A stretch of DNA of 64,000 nt, from positions 1 to 64,000 of the forward strand of contig JBBIGQ010000010.1 of the NCBI GenBank assembly GCA_037447455.1, written 5' to 3'. Each line of letters begins with the position of its first letter. The stretch's first letter is position 1. The notes beneath the pieces are model-generated. The model made no database searches. It was not told where the DNA came from and saw only the letters and a program-made list of their open reading frames with translations. A program made the translations under genes and the position numbers. Origin of the DNA: BPGX01 sp037447455. Its GTDB lineage: Bacteria; Bacteroidota; Bacteroidia; B-17B0; Aurantibacillaceae. Of this stretch, positions 56,669 through 64,000 are shown piece by piece.

Positions 56669-58009
56669 CTATTTCTCTTTACTTTGCAGGGATTTTTTGG
56701 CTTCTTCTATTGTAATTCTATCAAATCCATTAAAAGCCACAATAAAAGCGTCTTTAAATCCAGCATTTTTTAAGTCAGCTAAATGTTTCTGTGCCTCCTC
56801 TAATGTATTAAATTTGCCGGAAGTATATTTAATAAGATTACCTGCCATATAATACCACACATTTTCAAGTGGTTTTTCCTCTTGTACATTGATTGGTTTA
56901 TCGCTTACTTTTATCTGAACTCTGAAGATAATTTCATTGGATTTTGAATTATTATTCAACACCGTGGTATCTGCTTTATTGGTATTAACAACAGGTTTTA
57001 CAGTGTCTTTGTTGGTTTCTATCTGGTACCCATTATTTTCCTCTCCATTTTTAGGTAAAATACCTTGTTCAATATTTTCATTCTCAAGTGGTGGTAAATT
57101 TTCAACAGCATCATTAAATTCTATTTTTTTGCCTTCCGCTTCTGCTTTATACTTTCTTATAGCGTTAAAAATAGAGGCGGCTATGTATTTTTGTCCAAGT
57201 TCTGATCCCAAAAACTTTTCTTCGTTTGGATTGGTAAGATACCCTATTTCTGTAAGCACACTCGGCATAGATGTACGCCATAATACCCATATACTTTGGC
57301 GGTGTACCCCTTTATCAATTCTGCCGGCCTTTGTCTTATATTCCTGTTGTATCTTCATCGCTAACTTGGCACTTTGTATCACATACGCTGTCGTATAATT
57401 ACTCATTATTATGTAACTTTCTTCACTTTCTGGGTCAAAACCCTGATACTTTTGTTTGTAGTTATCTTCTAATAAAATTGGGGCATTTTCCCGCATAGCC
57501 ACTGTCATTTTACCCTTTTCGTTTTTTAATCCCATCACGTATGTTTCCGAACCAAAGGGCTCTGGATTAGCCGTTTCTACAATTACGTATTTCCCTTTAG
57601 AGTTTTTAATTCGTTTAGGACACATCTTTCCTGTTTTAGGATCTTTTACCATAACGGGTTTGCCTGCAGCATTGCAATGAATGGATACAAATAAATCGGC
57701 CTTGTTCCTGTTGGCAATTTGTGCCCGCTCTTCCAATTCTACAAACTCATCGGTTCTTCTGGTTAAAATCACATTGACTTCCGGCAGATATTTTTTAAAG
57801 TACTCTTCCAATTTTAGAGCAATGGACAAGGCAATATCTTTTTCTTTATAGAAAGTACCGTTGGTGCCGGGGTCTTTTCCACCGTGCCCTGGATCAATTA
57901 CTATTGTTTTAATAGAAGAAAAATTTTTCTCCTGCGCATAAAAAAAATGAATTCCTAAAAGCAAAAACAATACTATTAACCGGCTTTTTATTTTGACTGA
58001 AAAAAACAT
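56669..58009 (-). CDS. N-acetylmuramoyl-L-alanine amidase with C-terminal SPOR domain
   Basis: Cleaves the amide between MurNAc and L-Ala in peptidoglycan. A 446-residue protein with a hydrophobic leader (LIVLFLLLGIHFFYAQ) and an Amidase_3 domain (about 30-280). The zinc-site motifs are TIVIDPGHGGKDPG (around 36), LFVSIHCNAAG (around 108) and PSVLTEIGYLTNPNEE (around 240). A Lys/Asn/Glu-rich linker and a SPOR domain (VQIKVSD ... NVWYYMAGNLIKYTSGKFNTLEEAQ) follow and could recruit it to denuded glycan at division sites. It is divergent from lptD with 100 bp between starts, a common pairing in this phylum. Confidence 0.95.
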   Translation of the reverse strand: MFFSVKIKSRLIVLFLLLGIHFFYAQEKNFSSIKTIVIDPGHGGKDPGTNGTFYKEKDIALSIALKLEEYFKKYLPEVNVILTRRTDEFVELEERAQIANRNKADLFVSIHCNAAGKPVMVKDPKTGKMCPKRIKNSKGKYVIVETANPEPFGSETYVMGLKNEKGKMTVAMRENAPILLEDNYKQKYQGFDPESEESYIIMSNYTTAYVIQSAKLAMKIQQEYKTKAGRIDKGVHRQSIWVLWRTSMPSVLTEIGYLTNPNEEKFLGSELGQKYIAASIFNAIRKYKAEAEGKKIEFNDAVENLPPLENENIEQGILPKNGEENNGYQIETNKDTVKPVVNTNKADTTVLNNNSKSNEIIFRVQIKVSDKPINVQEEKPLENVWYYMAGNLIKYTSGKFNTLEEAQKHLADLKNAGFKDAFIVAFNGFDRITIEEAKKSLQSKEK

Positions 58010-58109
58010 AAATTATCTAAATTGTTATGCTCAAAACTTAAATGGCTATTTTTTTAATTAGTTTTGTAGCCAATAATCGGGGGATAAATTTAATTCAAGT
58101 AAAGGATTA

Positions 58110-60611
58110 ATGTTTTTTCCAAATTCGCAAAATATCATCATTCTGTTGTGGATAATTTTCCTACCTTTTTGTTTTTTTTCACAAAATACAACAAGTGATA
58201 GTTTGGCTATATTTACTGAACCGGATTCATTATACGCTTCCGATTTTAATGAAGAAATAAAAGCCACTGCCAGAGATTCTATTGCATTTTATCCTAAATC
58301 CAAACAAACCATTTTATACAACAAAGCAGAAATTGAAACAACGTCCGAAAATAATTCATCTATAAAGATGACCGCTGGCTATATTGAAGTAGATGAAACA
58401 ACTCATACTGTAAAAGCACAAGGCAGCGTAGATAGTACAGGAAAATTAAGTGATACACCCGTTTTCAATGAAGGTAATAATAAAATGGAAGCCGAAAAAA
58501 TGGCTTACAACATTCAAACCAATAAAGGCAAAATTTGGAATGCATACACTACCGAAAGTAATTTAATAGTGTATGGTAATGAAATTAAAAAAGATGAAAA
58601 AGAAATTTTATATCTAAAAAATTTACGCTGTATTCCTTGTGAATACAAAGATGCAAAAACCTTTTTTGTGGCCACAAAAGCAAAAGTAATTCCGGATGAC
58701 AAAATTATTACAGGACCAATGTACTTGCAGATTGCAGGTATTCCTACCCCATTGTTTTTACCATTCGGCTATTTCCCCAACACCAAAAGCAGTACCAGTG
58801 GCTTCTTAATGCCATTTATTGGCAATTCGCCGACACAAGGTTATTTTTTAAGAGACGGCGGTTTTTATTGGGCTATGAGCAATAAAATGGATTTATTTTT
58901 ACGCGGGGACATTTATACCAATGGCAGCTGGGGCGCCCGGGCACTCAGTAACTACTATGTGCTATATAAATTTCGTGGGGCGCTGTCTTTTGGCTATTCA
59001 GAATATTATTTAGGTGACCGTGATATTCCACAGCAGGCACAAAAAACAAAATCGTACCAGATTCAATGGAAGCACTTTCAGGAAAATAAACTCTCCCCAT
59101 CTGTACGCTTTTCAGCAGATGTCAATTTTAACTCTAATCAATTTAACCGATACAATGCCATCAACACTGCACAATATCTCAACAATGTGTTTCTGTCAAA
59201 CATTGCTTTTAGTAAAACATTTTCTTTTGGTCTTATGAGTTTGAATGCTATGCACTCACAAAACAGTCAAACGCATTATGCAGAAATGAATCTGCCACAA
59301 CTCACCGTCAATGTGAATCGCTTTTTCCCTTTTAATCTGAAAAGCAATAAGCCCTCTAATTTATTAACCCGTTTGGGAATTTCTTATGTGTTAGAAAGTA
59401 AAATTAATATCAAAGGAACCGATACTACCCTGTTTGAACAAAAGACACTTTATCAAAGAATGCGAACAGGAATAAAACAAACAATGCCCGTCAATACTAC
59501 TTTTGCTATTTTCAGACACATCACCATAACTCCCGGTTTAAATTTTTCATTGCTGAGTTATCCGGATTACATACAAAAATCTTTTCAAAATAATACTTTG
59601 ATAACAGACACCATTCGTCAATGGAAACACGGTTTTGACTTTAACGCGAATACCTCCATTGCCTTCAAAGTATATACCGACTTGTTTTTTAATAAGGGCT
59701 CTTTTAAACAAATTCGTTATATGCTGATTCCTACTTTTAATTACACTTACAGACCAGATATTGCCAACACGCTTGGATATATTAAAACATACACCGATAA
59801 TAATAAAAAAGAATACACCTATTCAGTGTTTGAAAACAGTTTGTACGGTGGAATAAGCAGTGGAAAACAAAACGTATTAAGTTTTAATTTGAATAACAAT
59901 TTAGAAGCCAAGAAAAAAATACAAACCGATTCCGGCAGCAGCTTTAAAAAAATCACCTTACTTCAAAACTTAGGCATTTCTGGTTCTTACAATTTTGCAG
60001 CCGATAGTTTTCAATTCTCCAATATTCAATTCAGTGCCCGCAATAAATTATGGAAGTTTTTTGATTTTCTCATCAGTGCTACTGCTGACCCTTACTATTA
60101 TGACCCATCCACCAATCGTCGGTATAATAAATACTTGATGGAGCAAGAGCATAAATTATTACGATGGACTAATTTTCAAATCGCTCTGAACGGGGCCATT
60201 GGCTCCGGTGATATTGCACAATTAAAATCACCTATACCACAGTACTCCAATTCTGCCGAGAGAGGTGTCAATGTACCTGATTTGCCATGGCGTATTTCGT
60301 GTAACTACAATTTAAATATAGATATGAACAATCCGACTATCAAAAATATCACCCAAACTATTTTTACAGGTATAGATTGGAATCTTACCAAATATTGGAA
60401 AATAGGGGCTTCTGCTAATTATGATTTTAAAAATAAAAAATTTGCCTATTCCAGCATTGACATTAAAAGAGATTTAAAGTGTTGGGAAGCCAGCATTCGC
60501 TGGGTGCCTTTTGGACAATTCCGAAGTTATATGTTTAACATCTATCTAAAACATTCTATGCTCAGCGAGTTCAAAATACCGCGGCAACGGCAATGGTTTG
60601 ATAATTTGTAA
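58110..60611 (+). CDS. lptD: LPS-assembly outer-membrane protein LptD
   Basis: The outer-membrane barrel that inserts lipopolysaccharide at the surface. An 833-residue protein with a signal peptide (NIIILLWIIFLPFCFFSQ). An N-terminal OstA/LptA-like beta-jellyroll (about 50-200; YIEVDETTHTVKAQGSV, MAYNIQTNKGKIWNAYT) is followed by a long barrel (about 220-833) opening with GPMYLQIAGIPTPLFLPFGYFPN, a signature of the family. The barrel ends with strands rich in aromatic residues (SSIDIKRDLKCWEASIRWVPF). Divergent from the amidase gene, so both may share regulatory DNA at 58010-58109. Confidence 0.9.
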   Translation: MFFPNSQNIIILLWIIFLPFCFFSQNTTSDSLAIFTEPDSLYASDFNEEIKATARDSIAFYPKSKQTILYNKAEIETTSENNSSIKMTAGYIEVDETTHTVKAQGSVDSTGKLSDTPVFNEGNNKMEAEKMAYNIQTNKGKIWNAYTTESNLIVYGNEIKKDEKEILYLKNLRCIPCEYKDAKTFFVATKAKVIPDDKIITGPMYLQIAGIPTPLFLPFGYFPNTKSSTSGFLMPFIGNSPTQGYFLRDGGFYWAMSNKMDLFLRGDIYTNGSWGARALSNYYVLYKFRGALSFGYSEYYLGDRDIPQQAQKTKSYQIQWKHFQENKLSPSVRFSADVNFNSNQFNRYNAINTAQYLNNVFLSNIAFSKTFSFGLMSLNAMHSQNSQTHYAEMNLPQLTVNVNRFFPFNLKSNKPSNLLTRLGISYVLESKINIKGTDTTLFEQKTLYQRMRTGIKQTMPVNTTFAIFRHITITPGLNFSLLSYPDYIQKSFQNNTLITDTIRQWKHGFDFNANTSIAFKVYTDLFFNKGSFKQIRYMLIPTFNYTYRPDIANTLGYIKTYTDNNKKEYTYSVFENSLYGGISSGKQNVLSFNLNNNLEAKKKIQTDSGSSFKKITLLQNLGISGSYNFAADSFQFSNIQFSARNKLWKFFDFLISATADPYYYDPSTNRRYNKYLMEQEHKLLRWTNFQIALNGAIGSGDIAQLKSPIPQYSNSAERGVNVPDLPWRISCNYNLNIDMNNPTIKNITQTIFTGIDWNLTKYWKIGASANYDFKNKKFAYSSIDIKRDLKCWEASIRWVPFGQFRSYMFNIYLKHSMLSEFKIPRQRQWFDNL

Positions 60612-60684
60612 AATATAAATTACTCGGCAATTAAAAAAGTGCTAAGAAACAGAACCCATTTGAATCGTAACGAAAAAACTAAAA

Positions 60685-61986
60685 TTAAATTTTCTGCTCT
60701 TTCAGGGCTTCCAGTATTTTATGGAACCGCGATAAAATCTCCGGAATGTCTTCTTTTTTACAAGTACCTACAGATAAGCGAAACCACACAGAATCTTTTT
60801 CACTTCCAAAAGCATAAAAAGGAACTAATGCGATATTTGCTTCTTCCAAAAGATATTTTAAAATGTCTTCTGCATCTGTAAAATGCCGTCCTTCTTTGGT
60901 ACGACGGTGTTTAAAATTTAGTTTCACCGTCAAATACAAAGCTGCCTGTGGTTCAATCACATCAATCGGCAAGTTCATCTGGCGAAGATGTTTAATACCT
61001 GTATAAAATAATTTCAAACGCGTGAATAATTCGGATTTCTGATGTTCTACAAACGCATCATAAGCGGGGGTATCTGCCATAAATTGAGCTGTGGCCACTT
61101 GTTCTGCTTTGGGCGCCCACGCTCCAATGTGGGTAAGAATGGCTTTCATTTTTGTGATAACTTCTTTAGGTCCAAACGACCAACCTACTCTTACCCCTGT
61201 TGCACTTAAGGATTTTGAAATCCCATCCACAAAGATTGTGTACGCTTTCATAGACGGGTTAATACGCACCGGATTATAATGTTCATAAGGCGTATATACT
61301 AATTCCCAATATACCTGATCGTACATCACATACAAGGGTTTTATGCCTTGCTTTTTTCTTCTTTCATTTTCATTCAATACGAGTGTTACAATGGTTTCCA
61401 ATTGTTCCTTTCCAAAAACAGTTCCTGTAGGGTTTTGTGGCGAACATAAAGCCAGTAAAGCCGCTTCTTTTATGTAGGGTTCTATATCGCTTGCCAGTGG
61501 CATAAAATTATTTTCAGGCAAAGTGTCAATTTGTATGGCTTCGGCACGAGAGAGATAGATATAATGATTGTTATTCCAGGAAGGCACTGTATAAATCACT
61601 TTTTCACCCGGATTGACAACAGTTTGGTAAATAGCATAAATCACAGGTCTTGCACCACCGGCAATTAAAATTTCCTCTTCGGTATAGTCCAGCCCTAATT
61701 TTCTCTTTAATAATTTACTTACCTCTTTTCTTAATGCTAAAATACCATCCGCAGGCGGATAGTTGGTTTCATTATCATCATAGGCCTTTTTAATGTTCTT
61801 TTTTAAATCATCCGGTATGGGGAAAATATGGCTATCAAAATCACCAATCGTAAGGTTATATATGTGAACTCCCTTTGATTTTAACTGATTAATTTCACCG
61901 TTTAGTTTGATAATTTCAGAGCCAATAATATTTTGAGCAAGGGCTGAAACTATTGGTAATGCTGAATTTTGAATACTTTCCATCAT
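60685..61986 (-). CDS. Class I/II aminotransferase (aspartate aminotransferase-like)
   Basis: A 433-residue PLP enzyme. Motifs: NLTIGDFDSHIFPIP near 45, YPPADGILALRKEV near 75, GARPVIYAIYQTVVNPGEKVI near 115, CSPQNPTGTVF near 180, the aldimine-Asp/Tyr region YVMYDQVYWELVY near 220 and the PLP-lysine in FVDGISKSLSATGVRVGWSFGP near 262. The family fits aspartate or tyrosine aminotransferases. The exact substrate cannot be told from sequence. Its ATG overlaps the stop of the M23 peptidase gene by 4 nt (ATGA), so the pair is translationally linked. Confidence 0.9.
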   Translation of the reverse strand: MMESIQNSALPIVSALAQNIIGSEIIKLNGEINQLKSKGVHIYNLTIGDFDSHIFPIPDDLKKNIKKAYDDNETNYPPADGILALRKEVSKLLKRKLGLDYTEEEILIAGGARPVIYAIYQTVVNPGEKVIYTVPSWNNNHYIYLSRAEAIQIDTLPENNFMPLASDIEPYIKEAALLALCSPQNPTGTVFGKEQLETIVTLVLNENERRKKQGIKPLYVMYDQVYWELVYTPYEHYNPVRINPSMKAYTIFVDGISKSLSATGVRVGWSFGPKEVITKMKAILTHIGAWAPKAEQVATAQFMADTPAYDAFVEHQKSELFTRLKLFYTGIKHLRQMNLPIDVIEPQAALYLTVKLNFKHRRTKEGRHFTDAEDILKYLLEEANIALVPFYAFGSEKDSVWFRLSVGTCKKEDIPEILSRFHKILEALKEQKI

Positions 61987-62888
61987 AAATATAATTTTCG
62001 GCCAGGACGAATAACAGATGTTTTTTTAAGTTTATTTTTTTTCATTAACGCGGAAAGCGGAACTCCTGTTTTGCGGGCAATTTTAGATAATGTATCGCCT
62101 TTTTTTACGATATAAATACCTTTAGTTTTAGCGAGATGCTTATACTTAGCCGAACGCAAATTGTATGTTTCTTCTGCATCTTTTTTTGTAAGTATAAATG
62201 TATCGGTTTTTAAACACGCTTTTTCGTAATCAATGATGTCTTCTGAATTAATTGGTACGCCTAAACATCTGATTTCAAGATGTAAATGAGACCCCGTAGA
62301 ACGCCCTGTACTTCCACCTAATCCTATTACGTCGCCTGCTTTAATAGTATCATTTATATTCACTAAAATTTTAGATAAATGTCCATACACGGTTTCCAAT
62401 CCGTTAAAATGACGAATAACAATCACCTGACCATATCCTCTTACTTTCTTTTGTGCATAACGCACCACGCCATCAAAGGCCGCTTTTACAGAATCACCTT
62501 TTTCTAAGTCAATATCTGTACCATAATGTGGACGGTAACGTCTCCATCCGTAAGGGCTATTAATTTTGCCATTAAAAGGTAAAACAAAATTTTCCTGATT
62601 TAAATGAATAATAAGCGAGTCCCGTGTCTGAAAAATTTCTTTGTATTTGTATTGATGCACTTCGCTTGTATTAAAATCACCATATAACTCAACAATTTCT
62701 ATATTTTCCTCTTCATTTTCTTCTTCCTCACTTTGGATTATTTCATTTTGAGTAAAATCCATATCCGGACGGACATAAATTTTTTTAGAAGTATCTATAG
62801 GAATATAAATTTCTTCATCGACACTTTGCGAAAAGAGAACGAAGGTAGAAAGTATCAGCAGTATAAATATGTTCAGAAGTGTTTTCAT
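61983..62888 (-). CDS. M23 family peptidase with LysM domain (peptidoglycan hydrolase-like)
   Basis: A 301-residue exported protein. It has a signal peptide (KTLLNIFILLILSTFVLFSQ) and an acidic linker (SEEEENEEENIEIVE, about 52-66). The M23 domain has the zinc ligands in HYGTDIDLEKGD (around 124) and GSHLHLEI (around 198). A C-terminal LysM domain (YIVKKGDTLSKIARKTGVPLSALMKKN) binds glycan. The HxH and HxxxD ligands look intact, so it may be an active endopeptidase rather than an EnvC-like activator. Upstream of, and overlapping, the aminotransferase gene. Confidence 0.94.
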   Translation of the reverse strand: MKTLLNIFILLILSTFVLFSQSVDEEIYIPIDTSKKIYVRPDMDFTQNEIIQSEEEENEEENIEIVELYGDFNTSEVHQYKYKEIFQTRDSLIIHLNQENFVLPFNGKINSPYGWRRYRPHYGTDIDLEKGDSVKAAFDGVVRYAQKKVRGYGQVIVIRHFNGLETVYGHLSKILVNINDTIKAGDVIGLGGSTGRSTGSHLHLEIRCLGVPINSEDIIDYEKACLKTDTFILTKKDAEETYNLRSAKYKHLAKTKGIYIVKKGDTLSKIARKTGVPLSALMKKNKLKKTSVIRPGRKLYL

Positions 62889-63041
62889 TGCGGCGGCAAT
62901 ATAAAAGTAAATTCATTTGTTTTACAAATCTTTTACGAAAAAACTTATATTTTTGATGCCTGTACAAAAAAATATTAAACCATTCAATGAGCAATAATAC
63001 CATTAAAAAAATAAGGCATCGTTCTGACTCAATAAACTTAG

Positions 63042-63626
63042 TTAATCGTCTGCCGTATTCCACTTATACTGAGATGAGGGATAAACATCTATAAGATTCA
63101 ATACTCTATGTACCACGGATAACATTAATTGCTCAATATTTTCTGGTTGATGATACAATGATGGACTTGCAGGACATATAATCGCTCCCGCTTGTGTAAG
63201 CGTCAGCATATTCTGCAAATGAATCAGGTTGTACGGCATTTCCCGTACAAGCATCACTAATTTTTTTCGTTCTTTCAACATCACATCGGCGGCACGAGAA
63301 ATTAAATCGTTGCTGATGCCATTGGCTATCCGACCTAACATTCCTGTACTGCAAGGACAAATAATCATATCGGTATAACCTGCTGAACCAGAAGCAAAGG
63401 GTGCATAAAAATTATTCTGTTCCCAAAATTGAAAGGAATACTTTTGATAATCTTTATTTTTTAATTCATATTCCCATACTTCTTTTGCATTAGTTGTCAT
63501 CACCATAGAAATTTCTTTGAATAACTTTTGATGCTTTAATAATTCATCCATCAATAATTTAGCGTACAAACTGCCACTGGCGCCGGTGATAGCGAGAACT
63601 AATTTTTTATTCTGCATTTTTTCCAT
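63042..63626 (-). CDS. ubiX: UbiX flavin prenyltransferase
   Basis: Transfers a dimethylallyl group to FMN to make the prenylated flavin cofactor used by UbiD decarboxylases. The 194-residue flavoprotein shows KLVLAITGASGSLYAKLL at the start, IICPCSTGMLGRIANGISNDLISRAADVMLKERKKLVMLVREMP and ICPASPSLYHQP. No UbiD is visible in the window. Its start overlaps the end of the upstream outer-membrane protein gene by 20 bp, so the two are probably co-transcribed. Confidence 0.96.
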   Translation of the reverse strand: MEKMQNKKLVLAITGASGSLYAKLLMDELLKHQKLFKEISMVMTTNAKEVWEYELKNKDYQKYSFQFWEQNNFYAPFASGSAGYTDMIICPCSTGMLGRIANGISNDLISRAADVMLKERKKLVMLVREMPYNLIHLQNMLTLTQAGAIICPASPSLYHQPENIEQLMLSVVHRVLNLIDVYPSSQYKWNTADD

Positions 63627-64000
63627 AAAGATGATAGGTAAAAATTATTTCTAAGATATTATTGTACATTCCTTTGTTGAACATTCTTGCAATAGGATTG
63701 TTATAATAGATATTACTTGGAAAAGCAAACTTACGAAATGGTGTATAGCCATTATTAGCACGAAGTTCAATGTTCATTTTATCATTGATTTGATAACCCA
63801 AACCAGTATTGATAGAAAATTCAAGCTTTTCATTATTCACTGAATGTGTTGTATTCAAATAATTTACTTCTTCATAATAACTGAATAAATAACTCACAGA
63901 ATGACCAAGTGTAATGAACAACCGTTTTTTCAAAAATAAAAATTTTATATTTGTTGGTATTTCGATAAAGTGAAGACGCAAAAGATATTGAGATAAATTG
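63607..64000 (-). CDS. Outer-membrane beta-barrel protein, C-terminal part, PorT-like (cut by window end)
   Basis: The frame is open to the window edge, so the N-terminus lies beyond base 64000. The TTG at 63981 is not a real start. The visible ~130 residues carry alternating strands ending LEIIFTYHLYGKNAE, with a FIEIPTNIKFLFLKKRLFITLG segment. That segment resembles the 'IEIP ... KF' strand of PorT/OMP_b-brl proteins. PorT is a T9SS protein, and it is often next to ubiX in this phylum, which supports but does not prove the name. Any other 8-stranded barrel is possible. Confidence 0.55.
   Translation of the reverse strand, partial: NLSQYLLRLHFIEIPTNIKFLFLKKRLFITLGHSVSYLFSYYEEVNYLNTTHSVNNEKLEFSINTGLGYQINDKMNIELRANNGYTPFRKFAFPSNIYYNNPIARMFNKGMYNNILEIIFTYHLYGKNAE

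Noticed and set aside
63607..63981. Full-length 124-aa ORF starting at TTG 63981
   Set aside because: The frame stays open to the window edge, so this is only the end of a longer gene.

Overview
This window is a stretch of chromosome from a low-GC (roughly mid-30s percent) member of the Bacteroidota. The evidence is the type III glutamine synthetase, the giant type IX secretion (T9SS) translocon protein SprA, secreted proteins with T9SS type A and type B C-terminal signals, PorP/SprF-like and SPOR/PD40 envelope proteins, S46 and M61 peptidases, and the recurrent Bacteroidota -7 promoter box TAnnTTTG in front of many genes. I see no phage, insertion sequence or CRISPR array. Most of the window is core housekeeping plus envelope and secretion genes.

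Layout. 1-948: an initiator tRNA gene followed, on the minus strand, by two identical tandem 409-bp units. Each unit carries a terminator hairpin, a 90-aa GIY-YIG nuclease ORF and a defective tRNA-fMet-like sequence. This is the most unusual structure here. 1054-3264: glutamine synthetase III. 3.5-14.7 kb: a barrel/TSP3/OmpA-type envelope protein, then ruvA and sprA. 15-20.5 kb: ribD, hutI-pdxJ, a COG2509 flavoprotein and pyrH. 20.5-23.1 kb: clpC. 23.2-26.9 kb: a DUF349 coiled-coil protein, a DUF1573 lipoprotein, yajC and hemE in one run. 27-32.5 kb: a T9SS type A cargo protein, proS, rseP and a serine-palmitoyltransferase-like PLP enzyme. 32.7-40.1 kb: a PKD-repeat T9SS type B protein, a small orphan ORF, a DPP7-like S46 peptidase and tRNA-Ser(GGA). 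40.2-43.9 kb: universal stress protein, CPBP protease and M61 peptidase. 44-47.2 kb: icd, accB and accC. 47.2-53 kb: a cysteine-rich T9SS cargo protein and a PorP/SprF plus PD40/SPOR gene pair. 53-56.6 kb: prfA, a TPR histidine kinase and a low-molecular-weight phosphatase. 56.7-64 kb: a SPOR amidase divergent from lptD, an aminotransferase, a LysM/M23 peptidase, ubiX and the end of an outer-membrane barrel gene (PorT-like), cut by the window edge.

How they fit together. SprA, the PorP-like/PD40 pair and perhaps the last partial barrel belong to, or dock with, the T9SS. The proteins at 26982, 32752 and 47224 are its likely cargo. LptD, amidase, M23 peptidase, YajC, RseP and the OmpA/SPOR proteins form a broader envelope set. 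Function calls come from protein motifs read by eye. No database search was run.
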